DNA of 64,000 nt, taken from Moraxella catarrhalis. Its GTDB lineage: Bacteria > Pseudomonadota > Gammaproteobacteria > Pseudomonadales > Moraxellaceae. Below the pieces are notes generated by a model. It did no database searches and was not told the DNA's origin. It saw only the letters and a program-made list of their open reading frames with translations. The stretch spans positions 248,001 through 312,000 of the forward strand of contig NZ_LXHE01000002.1 of NCBI RefSeq assembly GCF_001656295.1. Reading direction: 5' to 3'. The translations under genes were made by a program, and so were the position numbers. Below are positions 50,030 to 59,269 of the stretch, one piece after another (position 1 is the first letter of the stretch; the number at the start of each line of letters is the position of its first letter).

Positions 50030-51742
50030 ATGCCACACATTACCCCAAAAAATCCCGCGTTTAATTTTAATCAATATCAGCCGTTTGCGTTTGCCCCTAA
50101 GCTTAAAAACCGCACTTGGCCTGATAAGACCATCACCAAAGCCCCAATTTGGGCAAGTGTTGATTTGCGTGATGGCAACCAAGCCTTGATTGATCCGATG
50201 AGCATCGAACAAAAATTAAAATTTTTTAAACTGCTTGTAGAGATTGGCTTTAAAGAGATTGAGATTGGTTTTCCATCAGCGGCACAAGTTGAGTTTGATT
50301 TTACACGCCGCTTGATTGAAGAGGGTCTTGTGCCTGATGATGTCACCTTACAAGTCTTGGTACAGGCGCGTGAGCATTTGATTGATCGAACTTTTGAGGC
50401 ACTTAAAGGGGTACGCCGTGCGATTGTGCATGTGTATAACTCCACCTCAAAAGTGCAGCGAGATAAAGTTTATCAAATGGATAAAGCCCAAATTAAACAA
50501 ATCGCCATCGATGGTGCGACCATGCTGCGTGATAAGGCAAAACACTATCCAGAGACGCAGTGGGTGTTTGAATATTCGCCAGAAAGCTTCAGCCAAACCG
50601 AAACCGATTATGCCGTTGAGGTGTGCGACGCTGTCTGTGAGATTTGGCGACCTGACACTGGGCAAGAAGTGATTTTAAACTTACCTGCCACTGTCGAGGC
50701 ATCGACGCCAAATATCTATGCCGACCAAGTGGAATATTTTTGCCGACATCTAAAAGCACGCCCGCATGTTACCATCAGTCTACATACGCACAATGACCGT
50801 GGCTGTGCCGTGGCGGCCTCTGAGCTGGGATTGATGGCAGGGGCTGACCGCATCGAGGGCACGCTTTTGGGTAATGGCGAGCGTACGGGCAATATGGATA
50901 TTTTGGTTATGGCGATGAATCTGTACACCCAAGGCATTGACCCAGAGCTTGATTTGAGTCAGGTGAGCGACATTGTACAAATTGTCAGCGAATGTAACAA
51001 TCTGCCAGTACATCCACGCCATCCTTATGTTGGTGAACTTGTCTTTACGGCATTTAGTGGCTCACATCAAGATGCCATCAAAAAATCTTTAGACTATAAT
51101 GAAAAACACCCCGAGACTCAGCAGCATTGGGATGTGGCATATCTGCCCATCGACCCAATACACATCGGTCGAGGCTATCAAGATGTGGTGCGGATTAATA
51201 GCCAGTCAGGTAAGGGCGGCGCTGCGTATATCTTGCAGCGGCACTTTGGTTTTAATTTACCACGCTGGACACAGATTGACTTTGCCCGTGTGGTGCAGGC
51301 TTATGCAGAAAGTATGGCGCGTGAACTAAAAACTGATGAGCTGCTTGAAATTTTTACCCAAGCGTATCTTGAGCAAGATAAATTCCGCCTAAGCGACTAC
51401 ACCATCAGCAATAAAGGCGGTACGGTCAGCTTCCAAGGTCAAGTGGCTGCACCTGAAGAGGTGTTTGAGGTGATTGGTCAAGGCAATGGTGCGTTATCTG
51501 CGTTCATTGATGGCTTGGTGAAATCCACAGGCAGACAAATTCATGTCACCAATTACGCCGAACACGCCATTGATAACAAAGCCCATCAAAAAATCGATAC
51601 AGATAACCAAACCGATGCCGCCGCCGCCGCTTATATCCAGCTGTCGGTAGAGGGGCAGATTTATTCAGGTATCGCCACTTGCCATAGCACCGTATCCGCC
51701 ATGCTAAAAGGTGCATTATCCGCTTTGGCGCAGGCGTGGTAA
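50030..51742 (+). CDS. leuA: 2-isopropylmalate synthase
   Basis: LeuA joins acetyl-CoA and 2-ketoisovalerate in the first step of leucine synthesis. The 570-aa enzyme is of the longer type. The HMGL-like TIM barrel has WASVDLRDGNQALIDPM, the metal-binding SLHTHNDRGCAVAASEL and LLGNGERTGNMDI. The C-terminal 130 residues form the leucine-binding LeuA dimerisation domain. GGAG precedes the ATG. It is monocistronic, with a strong terminator. The Lrp-type gene is divergent upstream. Confidence 0.96.
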   Translation: MPHITPKNPAFNFNQYQPFAFAPKLKNRTWPDKTITKAPIWASVDLRDGNQALIDPMSIEQKLKFFKLLVEIGFKEIEIGFPSAAQVEFDFTRRLIEEGLVPDDVTLQVLVQAREHLIDRTFEALKGVRRAIVHVYNSTSKVQRDKVYQMDKAQIKQIAIDGATMLRDKAKHYPETQWVFEYSPESFSQTETDYAVEVCDAVCEIWRPDTGQEVILNLPATVEASTPNIYADQVEYFCRHLKARPHVTISLHTHNDRGCAVAASELGLMAGADRIEGTLLGNGERTGNMDILVMAMNLYTQGIDPELDLSQVSDIVQIVSECNNLPVHPRHPYVGELVFTAFSGSHQDAIKKSLDYNEKHPETQQHWDVAYLPIDPIHIGRGYQDVVRINSQSGKGGAAYILQRHFGFNLPRWTQIDFARVVQAYAESMARELKTDELLEIFTQAYLEQDKFRLSDYTISNKGGTVSFQGQVAAPEEVFEVIGQGNGALSAFIDGLVKSTGRQIHVTNYAEHAIDNKAHQKIDTDNQTDAAAAAYIQLSVEGQIYSGIATCHSTVSAMLKGALSALAQAW

Positions 51743-51754
51743 TATGACCTAATA

Positions 51755-51784
51755 AAAATCCTGCATGATGGCAGGATTTTTTTT
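51755..51784 (+). terminator. Terminator after leuA
   Basis: The arms AAAATCCTGC and GCAGGATTTT flank a 6-bp loop, followed by a T-run to 51784. It starts 12 bp after the stop codon. Confidence 0.9.
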
Positions 51785-52116
51785 ATTTAGTAGGCTACCT
51801 AATAATGATGATCATCAGCATGTGAGTCAATAATTAAAATAACTGATGGTTGTATATTTAATGAAATATATCAATATATATCAACATATAAAAGTTGACT
51901 ATAGCGATACAATACAGTAAGATGTTTGCTACGGCTAAACATAATGACAGTCTGAGATAACCAGTTAGCGATAGCAATCAAGTTCCGTTGTCGCCATGTT
52001 GTCGTCGTATCGTCATATAAACGGTAAGTTTGGTTTGGTGGATGCCCCATCTGATGTACCACGCCCCTAATAAATGAAGGGGGGGGAGACCCCAGTCATT
52101 AAATTAGGAGACTAAG
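51785..52116 (+). promoter_or_regulatory. uspA1 leader region with candidate promoter
   Basis: No gene is present. TTGACT (51895-51900) and TAAGAT (51918-51923) with a 17-bp spacer form a candidate promoter, giving a leader of about 190 nt. Near its end lies the poly(G) tract, then TTAGGAG as ribosome binding site before the ATG at 52117. Confidence 0.55.
52079..52086 (+). repeat. Poly(G) tract (G8) upstream of uspA1
   Basis: Eight consecutive G, ending 30 bp before the uspA1 start codon. In M. catarrhalis a poly(G) tract upstream of uspA1 changes length and switches expression level. Length here places it in the leader RNA if the proposed promoter is right. Confidence 0.85.
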
Positions 52117-55100
52117 ATGAATAAAATTTATAAAGTGAAAAAAAATGCCGCAGGTCACTCGGTGGCGTGTTCTGAATTTGCCAAAGGTCATGTGCGTCAA
52201 GCGGTTTTGGGCAGTTTATTAATTGCTGGAATATTGGGCATATCAAATACAGCGTCTGCACAATCGGTACATTATAGTGATTCTAGTGGTAGTTATAGTG
52301 ATTATAGTGGTAGTTATGATTTGGATTGCTATAGGACTGGTAGCAATGTACATAATTCTAGGTATCCTGATCCTCGTGAACGCTTTTGGGATCGCCGTCC
52401 AACTAATAATGAAACAAAAGCTGAATGTGTTGTCATCTCAGGTGGTAAAAATAATACAATCGGTAAAGCCATAGCCTCCACCATCGGAGGCGGCTATGGT
52501 AATGAGATCAAACACCCAGACGACGACAACATCAATGCCGTTACCATCAGTGGCGGTAAATTTAATAAAGCAATGCAAACAGATGCAACCGTCTCAGGCG
52601 GTAGCAAAAACCAAGCCATGAGCGGTGGCTCTACCGTCGGTGGTGGTCATAAAAATATCGCCAAAGGTGAGACTGCGACCGTCGGTGGTGGTCGTGATAA
52701 CCAAGCTGCAGGCAAAAGCTCAACTGTCTCAGGTGGCGAGCGAAACTACGCCACAGGTGATCATTCTGCCATCGCTGGTGGTAACCAAAACCGAGCCACA
52801 GGTAGAAGTGCGGCCATCGCAGGCGGTGAGCGAAACTACGCCACAGGTGATCATTCTGCCATCGCTGGTGGTAAATTTAACCTTGCAATAGGTCATGGAT
52901 CTGCCATTGGCGGTGGTGAGCTAAACCAAGCCACAGGCAAGCATGCTACCATCGCAGGCGGCAACCAAAACCAAGCCACAGCTGACGGCTCAACCATCTC
53001 AGGCGGTGAGTACAATGAAGCGACAGGTATACGCTCAACTGTGGGTGGTGGTAGTAGCAACCACGCCACAGGCATCAACGCTACCGTTAGTGGTGGCTCA
53101 GTTAACCGAGCAAACGGTACTTATTCTACTGTCGGTGGTGGCTCGATGAACCAAGCCACAGGCCATTACTCTGCTATTAATGGCGGTCTTCTTAACCAAG
53201 CTACAGGTGATAACTCAACGGTTGCAGGGGGTTTGGTAAACGAAGCCACAGGCGAACAGTCCACCATCTCAGGCGGTTTGAAAAACCGTGCAACGGCTAA
53301 AAATACCACCATCTCAGGCGGTGAAGAAAATCAGGCCACAAAAAATCACGCTACTGTATCGGGAGGCACTTTTAACCAAGCCACAGGCGAGTATTCTACC
53401 GTCGGCGGGGGTCATCAAAACCAAGCCACAAAAGAGAGATCAACCGTCAGTGGTGGTATTCATAACCAAGCCACAGGCAGCGGCTCAACGGTTGCAGGCG
53501 GTCAAAGCAACCACGCCAAAAGTGTGTACTCAACCGTTAGTGGTGGTATTCAAAACAAAGCTACAGGCATTCAGTCAACTGTTGCAGGCGGTGGCGAAAA
53601 CAAAGCAGAAGGTACTTGGTCTACCATCGCAGGCGGTAGTAAGAACCAAGCTACAGACACAGCTACAGGCTCAACCATCGCTGGTGGTTCTAAAAACCAA
53701 ACCACAGCTCTTTACTCAACCATCGCAGGTGGTAGCGAAAACCAAGCCACAAATACAAGTGCAACCATCTCAGGTGGTTTTAAAAACCAAGCTGCAGGCA
53801 ACAGCTCAGCCATTGGTGGTGGTGCTGAAAACCAAACCACAGCCACAGGCACAAGTGCAACCATCTCAGGTGGTTTTAAAAACCAAGCCGCAGGCAACAG
53901 CTCAACCATTGGTGGTGGTGCTGACAACCAAACCACAGCCACAGGCTCAGTCATTGGCGGCGGTTCTGAAAACCAAACCACAGCTCTTTACTCAACCATC
54001 GCAGGTGGTAGCGAAAACCGAGCGACAAATATAAGTGCAACCATCTCAGGTGGTTTTAAAAACCAAGCCACAGGCAATAGCTCAGCCATTGGTGGTGGTT
54101 CTGGCAACCAAGCCACAGGCGAGCAATCAACCATATCAGGAGGCGATGCTAACAAAGCAGAAGGTACTTATTCTAGCGTTGGTGGCGGTAGGCTTAACCA
54201 TGCTACAGGTCGTAACTCAACGGTTGCAGGGGGTTATGATAACCAAGCTACAGGTAATGGTTCATTTGCAGCAGGTGTAGAGAACCGAGCCACAGGTGAT
54301 CATTCTGCCATCGCTGGTGGTCGTGATAACCTAGCAGAGGGCGAAAGCTCAGCCATTGGTGGCGGTGAGTTTAACTCTACTATAGGTAGTCATTCTACTG
54401 TGGCAGGTGGTTTTTTAAATGGTGCAGTAGGGAATAATGCTACCGTTAGTGGTGGCCATCAAAATGAGGCGTTTGGTGACCGATCTACTGTCGCAGGTGG
54501 TGAGCTAAACTTAGCATCAGGGGATAATGCTACCGTTAGTGGTGGTGAACAAAACCAAGCCATAGGCGAGTATTCTACCGTTAGTGGTGGTTATGGCAAC
54601 CAAGCCACAGGTATAGGTTCATTTGCAGCAGGTGTAGAGAACCAAGCCAACACCGAAAACGCCATCGCCATGGGTAAAAAGAACATCATCAATGGTGAAA
54701 ACTCAGCAGCCATCGGCTCTAATAATACCGTTGCAGACGGTCAAAAAGATGTCTTTATTCTTGGCTCTAACACAACAAATGCACAAAGCGGCTCAGTACT
54801 GCTAGGTAATAAAACCTCTGGCAAACAGGCGACTGCTGTTAGCAGTGCCACAGTGAACGGCTTAACCCTAGAAAATTTTGCAGGCACATCAAAAGCTGAA
54901 AACGGCGTAGTTTCTGTGGGTAGTGAAGGCGGTGAGCGTCAAATCGTCAATGTTGGTGCAGGTAATATCAGTGCCACCTCAACAGATGCCGTCAACGGCT
55001 CACAGCTACATGCTTTGGCCACAGCCGTCAATAAAAAGCTAAGCGTAAACACAAAGACAGTAGAGAGTTTGGAGAAAGGTGTCAGTCAAAACCAAGCTGA

Positions 55101-55998
55101 CATCACTAAAAACCAAGCAGATATTGCCAAGAATATTGAAAAGATCGAAAATCTTAAAACAGACACACTTGCCAACCGTGTGAGCATACAGGAGTTTAGA
55201 CAGCAACACGAAAACGACATCAAAGATGTTGTTGACATGCAAAATGCAATCGCTGAACAAGCTGATAAAAACACAGCTGACATTGCCAAAAACAAAGCTG
55301 ATATTGATAATAACATCAACAATATCTATGAGTTAGCACAACAGCAAGATCAGCATGGCTCTGATATCAAAACCTTGGCAAAAGCAGGCTCTGAGAATAC
55401 TGATCGTATTGCTAAAAATAAAGCCGATGCCGATGCAAACTTTGAAACGCTCACCAAAAATCAAAATACTTTGATTGAGCAAGGTGAAGCACAAGACGCA
55501 TTAATCGCTCAAAACCAAACTGACATCACTGCCAATAAAACCGCTATTGAGCAAAATGTTAATAGAACTGTTGTCAATGGGTTTGAGATTGAGAAAAATA
55601 AAGCTGGTATTGCTACCAACAAGCAAGAGCTTATTATTCAAAATAATCGATTGAATCGAATTGATGAGACAAATAATCGTCAGGATCAGAAGATTGACCA
55701 ATTAGGTTATACACTAAAAGAGCAAGGTCAGTATTTTAATAGCCGTATTAGTGCTGTTGAGCGTCAAACGGCTGGAGGTATTGCGAATGCTATCGCAATT
55801 GCAACTTTACCATCTCCCAATAGAGCAGGTGAGCATCATGTCTTATTTGGTTCAGGTTATCATAATGGTCAAGCTGCAGTATCATTGGGTGCAGCTGGGT
55901 CAAGTGATACAGGAAAATCAACTTATAAGATTGGTCTAAGCTGGTCAGATGCAGGTGGATTATCTGGTGGTGTTGGTGGCAGTTACCGCTGGAAATAG
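52117..55998 (+). CDS. uspA1: Trimeric autotransporter adhesin UspA1
   Basis: A 1293-aa surface adhesin. The extended signal peptide (MNKIYKVKKNAAGHSVACSE, cleavage after about residue 48) is that of UspA proteins. A short Tyr/Ser-rich segment follows. The head (about residues 143-870) is about 47 YadA-like repeats of 15 residues, consensus STVxGGxxNQATGxx. A neck (AVNGSQLHALATAVNKKL) leads to a coiled-coil stalk (about 975-1200) with NNINNIYELAQQQDQHGSDI, a UspA1/UspA2 signature. The four-strand anchor ends LSWSDAGGLSGGVGGSYRWK, the UspA1 type. The reading frame is intact. The head is much longer and the stalk shorter than in UspA1 proteins I recall. Related proteins bind epithelial receptors and matrix proteins. 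Confidence 0.92.
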   Translation: MNKIYKVKKNAAGHSVACSEFAKGHVRQAVLGSLLIAGILGISNTASAQSVHYSDSSGSYSDYSGSYDLDCYRTGSNVHNSRYPDPRERFWDRRPTNNETKAECVVISGGKNNTIGKAIASTIGGGYGNEIKHPDDDNINAVTISGGKFNKAMQTDATVSGGSKNQAMSGGSTVGGGHKNIAKGETATVGGGRDNQAAGKSSTVSGGERNYATGDHSAIAGGNQNRATGRSAAIAGGERNYATGDHSAIAGGKFNLAIGHGSAIGGGELNQATGKHATIAGGNQNQATADGSTISGGEYNEATGIRSTVGGGSSNHATGINATVSGGSVNRANGTYSTVGGGSMNQATGHYSAINGGLLNQATGDNSTVAGGLVNEATGEQSTISGGLKNRATAKNTTISGGEENQATKNHATVSGGTFNQATGEYSTVGGGHQNQATKERSTVSGGIHNQATGSGSTVAGGQSNHAKSVYSTVSGGIQNKATGIQSTVAGGGENKAEGTWSTIAGGSKNQATDTATGSTIAGGSKNQTTALYSTIAGGSENQATNTSATISGGFKNQAAGNSSAIGGGAENQTTATGTSATISGGFKNQAAGNSSTIGGGADNQTTATGSVIGGGSENQTTALYSTIAGGSENRATNISATISGGFKNQATGNSSAIGGGSGNQATGEQSTISGGDANKAEGTYSSVGGGRLNHATGRNSTVAGGYDNQATGNGSFAAGVENRATGDHSAIAGGRDNLAEGESSAIGGGEFNSTIGSHSTVAGGFLNGAVGNNATVSGGHQNEAFGDRSTVAGGELNLASGDNATVSGGEQNQAIGEYSTVSGGYGNQATGIGSFAAGVENQANTENAIAMGKKNIINGENSAAIGSNNTVADGQKDVFILGSNTTNAQSGSVLLGNKTSGKQATAVSSATVNGLTLENFAGTSKAENGVVSVGSEGGERQIVNVGAGNISATSTDAVNGSQLHALATAVNKKLSVNTKTVESLEKGVSQNQADITKNQADIAKNIEKIENLKTDTLANRVSIQEFRQQHENDIKDVVDMQNAIAEQADKNTADIAKNKADIDNNINNIYELAQQQDQHGSDIKTLAKAGSENTDRIAKNKADADANFETLTKNQNTLIEQGEAQDALIAQNQTDITANKTAIEQNVNRTVVNGFEIEKNKAGIATNKQELIIQNNRLNRIDETNNRQDQKIDQLGYTLKEQGQYFNSRISAVERQTAGGIANAIAIATLPSPNRAGEHHVLFGSGYHNGQAAVSLGAAGSSDTGKSTYKIGLSWSDAGGLSGGVGGSYRWK
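52543..54732 (+). repeat. Head repeat array of uspA1 (about 47 units of 45 bp)
   Basis: Tandem 45-bp coding units, most with GGTGGT or GGCGGT and AACCAAGCCACAGGC. Some pairs are nearly identical, for example the two copies of ATISGGFKNQAAGNS, and those of ERNYATGDHSAIAGG, pointing to recent duplication by slippage or recombination. A few units are 14 or 17 residues long. Confidence 0.9.
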
Positions 55999-56026
55999 AG
56001 CCTAAATTTAACTGCTGTATCAAAAA

Positions 56027-56056
56027 ATATGGTCTGTTTATACAGACCATATTTTT
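56027..56056. terminator. Terminator after uspA1
   Basis: The arms ATATGGTCTGT and ACAGACCATAT flank a TTTA loop, followed by TTTT. Confidence 0.85.
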
Positions 56057-56160
56057 ATCTAAAAAACTTATCTAAAAAAAATTATATTAAATTTTATGTA
56101 GTATCATAAGCCAAAGCTGAGTAATAATAAGAGATATTAAAATAAGAGATATTAAAACTG

Positions 56161-56634
56161 CTAAACAATCGGCTTGCGACGATAAAATAAAATACCTGGA
56201 ATGGACAGTCCCAAAACCAATGCTGAGATGATAAAAATTGCCTCAAAAAAATGACGCATCATCACAATGAATAAATCCATATCAAATCCAAAATAACCAA
56301 TTTGCACCATGCTGACCATGGCTTTATAGGCAGCGATCCCTGGCATCATACAAATCAAGCTAGGTACAATCAAAGCTTTGGGTGGCAGACCATGACGCTG
56401 AGCAAAATGTACACCCAAAAAACTACCCGCCATTGCTCCAAAGAATGTTGCCACAACCAAATGCACACCAAAAATTACCATCACTTGTTTTAAACCAAAA
56501 CCCAGTGCTGTTACCATCATACAATGTCTAATGTATTGCTTTGGTAATGTAAACATTAAACACCAGCCCACAGTAATGATGCATGACAATACAATTGTTT
56601 GGATAATCTCGATAATGCCCATCATAGTCCCCAA
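56161..56634 (-). CDS. ThrE-type exporter small subunit (YjjB-like)
   Basis: A 157-aa protein with four hydrophobic helices, of the DUF3815/YjjB family. With the preceding gene it makes the two halves of a ThrE-like transporter; in E. coli YjjPB exports succinate, and the fused ThrE of Corynebacterium exports threonine. Conserved pieces include FGAMAGSFLGVHFAQRHGLPPKALIVPSLICMMPGIAAYKAM. It overlaps the upstream gene by 13 bp, which suggests translational coupling. The substrate is unknown here. Confidence 0.85.
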   Translation of the reverse strand: MGTMMGIIEIIQTIVLSCIITVGWCLMFTLPKQYIRHCMMVTALGFGLKQVMVIFGVHLVVATFFGAMAGSFLGVHFAQRHGLPPKALIVPSLICMMPGIAAYKAMVSMVQIGYFGFDMDLFIVMMRHFFEAIFIISALVLGLSIPGILFYRRKPIV

Positions 56635-57533
56635 TGTGGAATTCTAAGAAAAATCAAGGTCATCACAATCCCAACACAGGCTGATAGGGTCAGCATGGTT
56701 GCAAACATCCATCGACCCACGCCCATATTCATATAGCCTTTTAAGATATCGGATAACGCATTAATAATAGGAAAGCTTGGCACAAGTAATAGTACACTGG
56801 CAGCGACAGCAATGTCAGCATTAGCACCTAAATTTAAAAAATATGCCAAAGCTGCCAATAAAGTTGCGGTAAATGCTGTTATCATAGCGACGACAAAAGG
56901 ATTAAAATGTTGCTTTAAAAGATACATACGCAATCGCATTGCAACAAAACTGGCAATTAAAGTAATCAGGGCAATCACCAATGTTGCACCGTTTAAATAG
57001 GCAAAACTGGCACATGAGACGCCCACAAAAAATGATACCAAATGATTAGAATAGACAGTTTGGTAAATGGCATCAAACCCTTGTTCTATGCTACCGATGC
57101 ATGCGTCGTGACTTTGAGTGTTTAAACAATGAGATTGATTGGCTTGATGATTTTCGGCACTTAAGATAATTTGCTGAATTTGGACTAAGATACTGACATT
57201 AATGCCTTGATGAACTGTATTTCTCACCGTTGTGATACACCGACCTTGATATAAAGTGGTTAAGGTGACCGCATTCAATGACAAACCGCACTCAACACCA
57301 TCAATCCCAAGTGCTGCCCCAAGCCGCTTTGTTAAATCGACAACCACCACAGACTCTGCACCATATTGCATGAGTAGTAAAGCACAGCGGATACATAAAC
57401 GGGTGATTCGTTGCTGCTGAGCATAGTTTAGGCGGCTGGTATGCGTATCAAATAAAATACTGGGCATCTCGTCGGCTGAGTTTGTCATTGGGCGATTTTG
57501 GATGGTTTCGATCTTTGGCATGGCATCACTCAT
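56622..57533 (-). CDS. ThrE-type exporter large subunit (YjjP-like)
   Basis: A 303-aa DUF1212/YjjP protein. The cytoplasmic N-terminal domain has CIRCALLLMQYGAESVVVVDLTKRLGAALG, the family hallmark, and about five membrane helices follow from residue 170 on. It pairs with the YjjB-like protein encoded by the overlapping next gene. It lies 9 bp downstream of argD on the same strand, so argD and the exporter may be one operon. Confidence 0.87.
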   Translation of the reverse strand: MSDAMPKIETIQNRPMTNSADEMPSILFDTHTSRLNYAQQQRITRLCIRCALLLMQYGAESVVVVDLTKRLGAALGIDGVECGLSLNAVTLTTLYQGRCITTVRNTVHQGINVSILVQIQQIILSAENHQANQSHCLNTQSHDACIGSIEQGFDAIYQTVYSNHLVSFFVGVSCASFAYLNGATLVIALITLIASFVAMRLRMYLLKQHFNPFVVAMITAFTATLLAALAYFLNLGANADIAVAASVLLLVPSFPIINALSDILKGYMNMGVGRWMFATMLTLSACVGIVMTLIFLRIPHWGL

Positions 57534-57542
57534 ATTTAAACT

Positions 57543-58721
57543 TCAATGAGATTGATTGAATAATCCCACCAAAAGATCAGTCATTTTATCAATGAGCAAA
57601 TCGGTATCTTGTTTTGATAAATTCAACGCTGGTAACAAGCGAATGACATTGCTGCCCGTGACATTGATGATCAAGTGGTGCTGATCGCGAGCGATATTGA
57701 CAGCCTCGGTCAGATCGACCTCTTTTGGCATGGCAAAGCCAATCATCATCCCGCGTCCTCGTGCGCTGACCCCTTGTGCGCCAAATTTATCCACAATGTG
57801 CGCGCGAATGGCATCGCCTTGGGTGCGTGCATTATCCATGATCGCCTCATCAAGCACGTCATAAACGGCGCATACTACGCGGCTGCCAAGCGGCGTACCA
57901 CCATAGGTTGAGCCATGCGAGCCTGCACCAAATAGCCCAACGGCTTTGTTGTTCACCATACAAGCACCAATCGGAAAGCCGTTACCCAAGCCTTTGGCGG
58001 TAGTCAGCACATCAGGTGCGATGGTTGAATATTGATAAGCAAAATATTTGCCCGTGCGACCATTGCCCGTTTGAACCTCATCCAACATCAAAAGCCAGTC
58101 GTTGTCTTTGCAAATTTTTGACAGTTTTTCTAAATAATCATCAGGGGGGGTGTGTAAGCCGCCTTCACCTTGAATCGGCTCAACGAGCACCGCACAAATA
58201 TCTGGATCGCCAGACAGTGCCGCCACTGCATCAGCCTCCCCAAAAGGCACGCGCACAAATTCATCATCAAGCGTATAAAAGCCGGCACGCGCCTTAGGAT
58301 TGGCAGTGGCAGAGACTGTCAAAAGCGTACGCCCATGAAATGAGTTTTCCATCACAATGACTTTAGGCTTAGCTTTGCCTTGATTGTGCGCATAAAGGCG
58401 AGCGATTTTTAAGGCGCATTCATTGGCTTCAGCACCTGAATTGGCAAAAAACACCTGCTGCATGCCGGCAGCTTGGCACAGCTTATCTGCCGCCTTTTCT
58501 TGCCAGTCAATGCCAAATAGGTTGCTGGTATGCACCAAACTAGAAGCCTGCTCTGTGATGGCTTGAGTGATGGCAGGGTGGCAGTGCCCAAGACCGCATA
58601 CGGCAATGCCGGTCAAGGCATCCAAATAAGCCGTACCATCTTCAGTGTATAGGTATGAGCCTTCGCCACGCACAAAGCTGATGGGCTGGCGGGCATAGGT
58701 GGGCATGATGTGACTGTTCAT
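57543..58721 (-). CDS. argD: Acetylornithine aminotransferase
   Basis: A 392-aa class III PLP aminotransferase, making N-acetylornithine from the semialdehyde in arginine synthesis; such enzymes can also serve lysine synthesis. The N-terminal FVRGEGSYLYTEDGTAYLDALTGIAVCGLGHCHP, the GAEANECALKIAR and FHGRTLLTVSATANPK blocks, the LDEVQTGNGRTGKYFAYQ motif, and the PLP lysine in TTAKGLGNGFPIGA are all present. It probably acts one step after argC of this window. Other omega-transaminases of the same class cannot be fully excluded. Confidence 0.9.
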   Translation of the reverse strand: MNSHIMPTYARQPISFVRGEGSYLYTEDGTAYLDALTGIAVCGLGHCHPAITQAITEQASSLVHTSNLFGIDWQEKAADKLCQAAGMQQVFFANSGAEANECALKIARLYAHNQGKAKPKVIVMENSFHGRTLLTVSATANPKARAGFYTLDDEFVRVPFGEADAVAALSGDPDICAVLVEPIQGEGGLHTPPDDYLEKLSKICKDNDWLLMLDEVQTGNGRTGKYFAYQYSTIAPDVLTTAKGLGNGFPIGACMVNNKAVGLFGAGSHGSTYGGTPLGSRVVCAVYDVLDEAIMDNARTQGDAIRAHIVDKFGAQGVSARGRGMMIGFAMPKEVDLTEAVNIARDQHHLIINVTGSNVIRLLPALNLSKQDTDLLIDKMTDLLVGLFNQSH

Positions 58722-58756
58722 GAAGCGTCCTTAATGTCTTTAATTTAAAGATAGTT

Positions 58757-58942
58757 TTAATACTCTGATGATTCATCATGCTCACGCAATGACAGCTCAT
58801 CGCCTGCAATTGAATACTCATCAGACGCCCACGCACCCAAATCAATGAGCTTGCAGCGCTTTGAACAAAATGGGCGGTTTGGGTTGTTAGACCATGTGGT
58901 TGGTGTCTGACAGATTGGGCATGGATAGGTGATTTGGGTCAT
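58757..58942 (-). CDS. yacG: DNA gyrase inhibitor YacG
   Basis: A 61-aa zinc-binding protein. Four cysteines in the YacG spacing, C8-x2-C11 and C26-x3-C30 (YPCPICQ and FCSKRCK), precede the family block [14 protein letters not shown]. In E. coli YacG binds GyrB and inhibits gyrase. The C-terminal tail is acidic. It is 35 bp upstream of argD on the same strand. Confidence 0.9.
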   Translation of the reverse strand: MTQITYPCPICQTPTTWSNNPNRPFCSKRCKLIDLGAWASDEYSIAGDELSLREHDESSEY

Positions 58943-59269
58943 AATTTATGATACTAAAAATAATGTGTATTTTATCATAATTTGGCAAAACTAAGCAGCC
59001 AAATCCTTCGAATGGCTGACATGATAATTTAAATTGTCTATATGATTATACAAAATTTGCATAAAAATGCCACTTAATACCAATGATAACTACACTTTAT
59101 GCCATTTTTGCAAAATATATCTGTTTTGCTTTTAAAGTTATCAAATTCATAAAATAATACATGACAGAAATATTAAAGCAAGCTATAATCCCACGCGATC
59201 AATTTAGAACAAGACTAAAAACTGCAACAGCAGACGAATTTAATCAATAGCAATAATAAGGAGAATATT
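58943..59269. promoter_or_regulatory. Intergenic region with promoter for the DUF3360 gene
   Basis: ATGACA (59161-59166) and TATAAT (59184-59189), 17 bp apart, form a near-consensus plus-strand promoter with a leader of about 75 nt. The left part should hold the minus-strand promoter of yacG. No gene is seen. Confidence 0.6.

Noticed and set aside
53288-54034. A long second-frame open reading frame (248 codons, rich in Lys-Pro-Gln) inside uspA1, with other shorter ones
   Set aside because: It is a by-product of the 45-bp repeats, which keep any stop-free frame open. Composition is repetitive and there is no start signal.
52543-54732. Regularly spaced repeats resembling a CRISPR array
   Set aside because: The units are coding, in frame, contiguous and variable, with no unique spacers. 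They encode YadA-type head repeats.
52117-55998. Chimera of a UspA stalk with a foreign anchor domain
   Set aside because: The anchor differs from UspA2 (which ends NVNYEF-like) but agrees with the UspA1 anchor as I recall it, so no chimera need be proposed.
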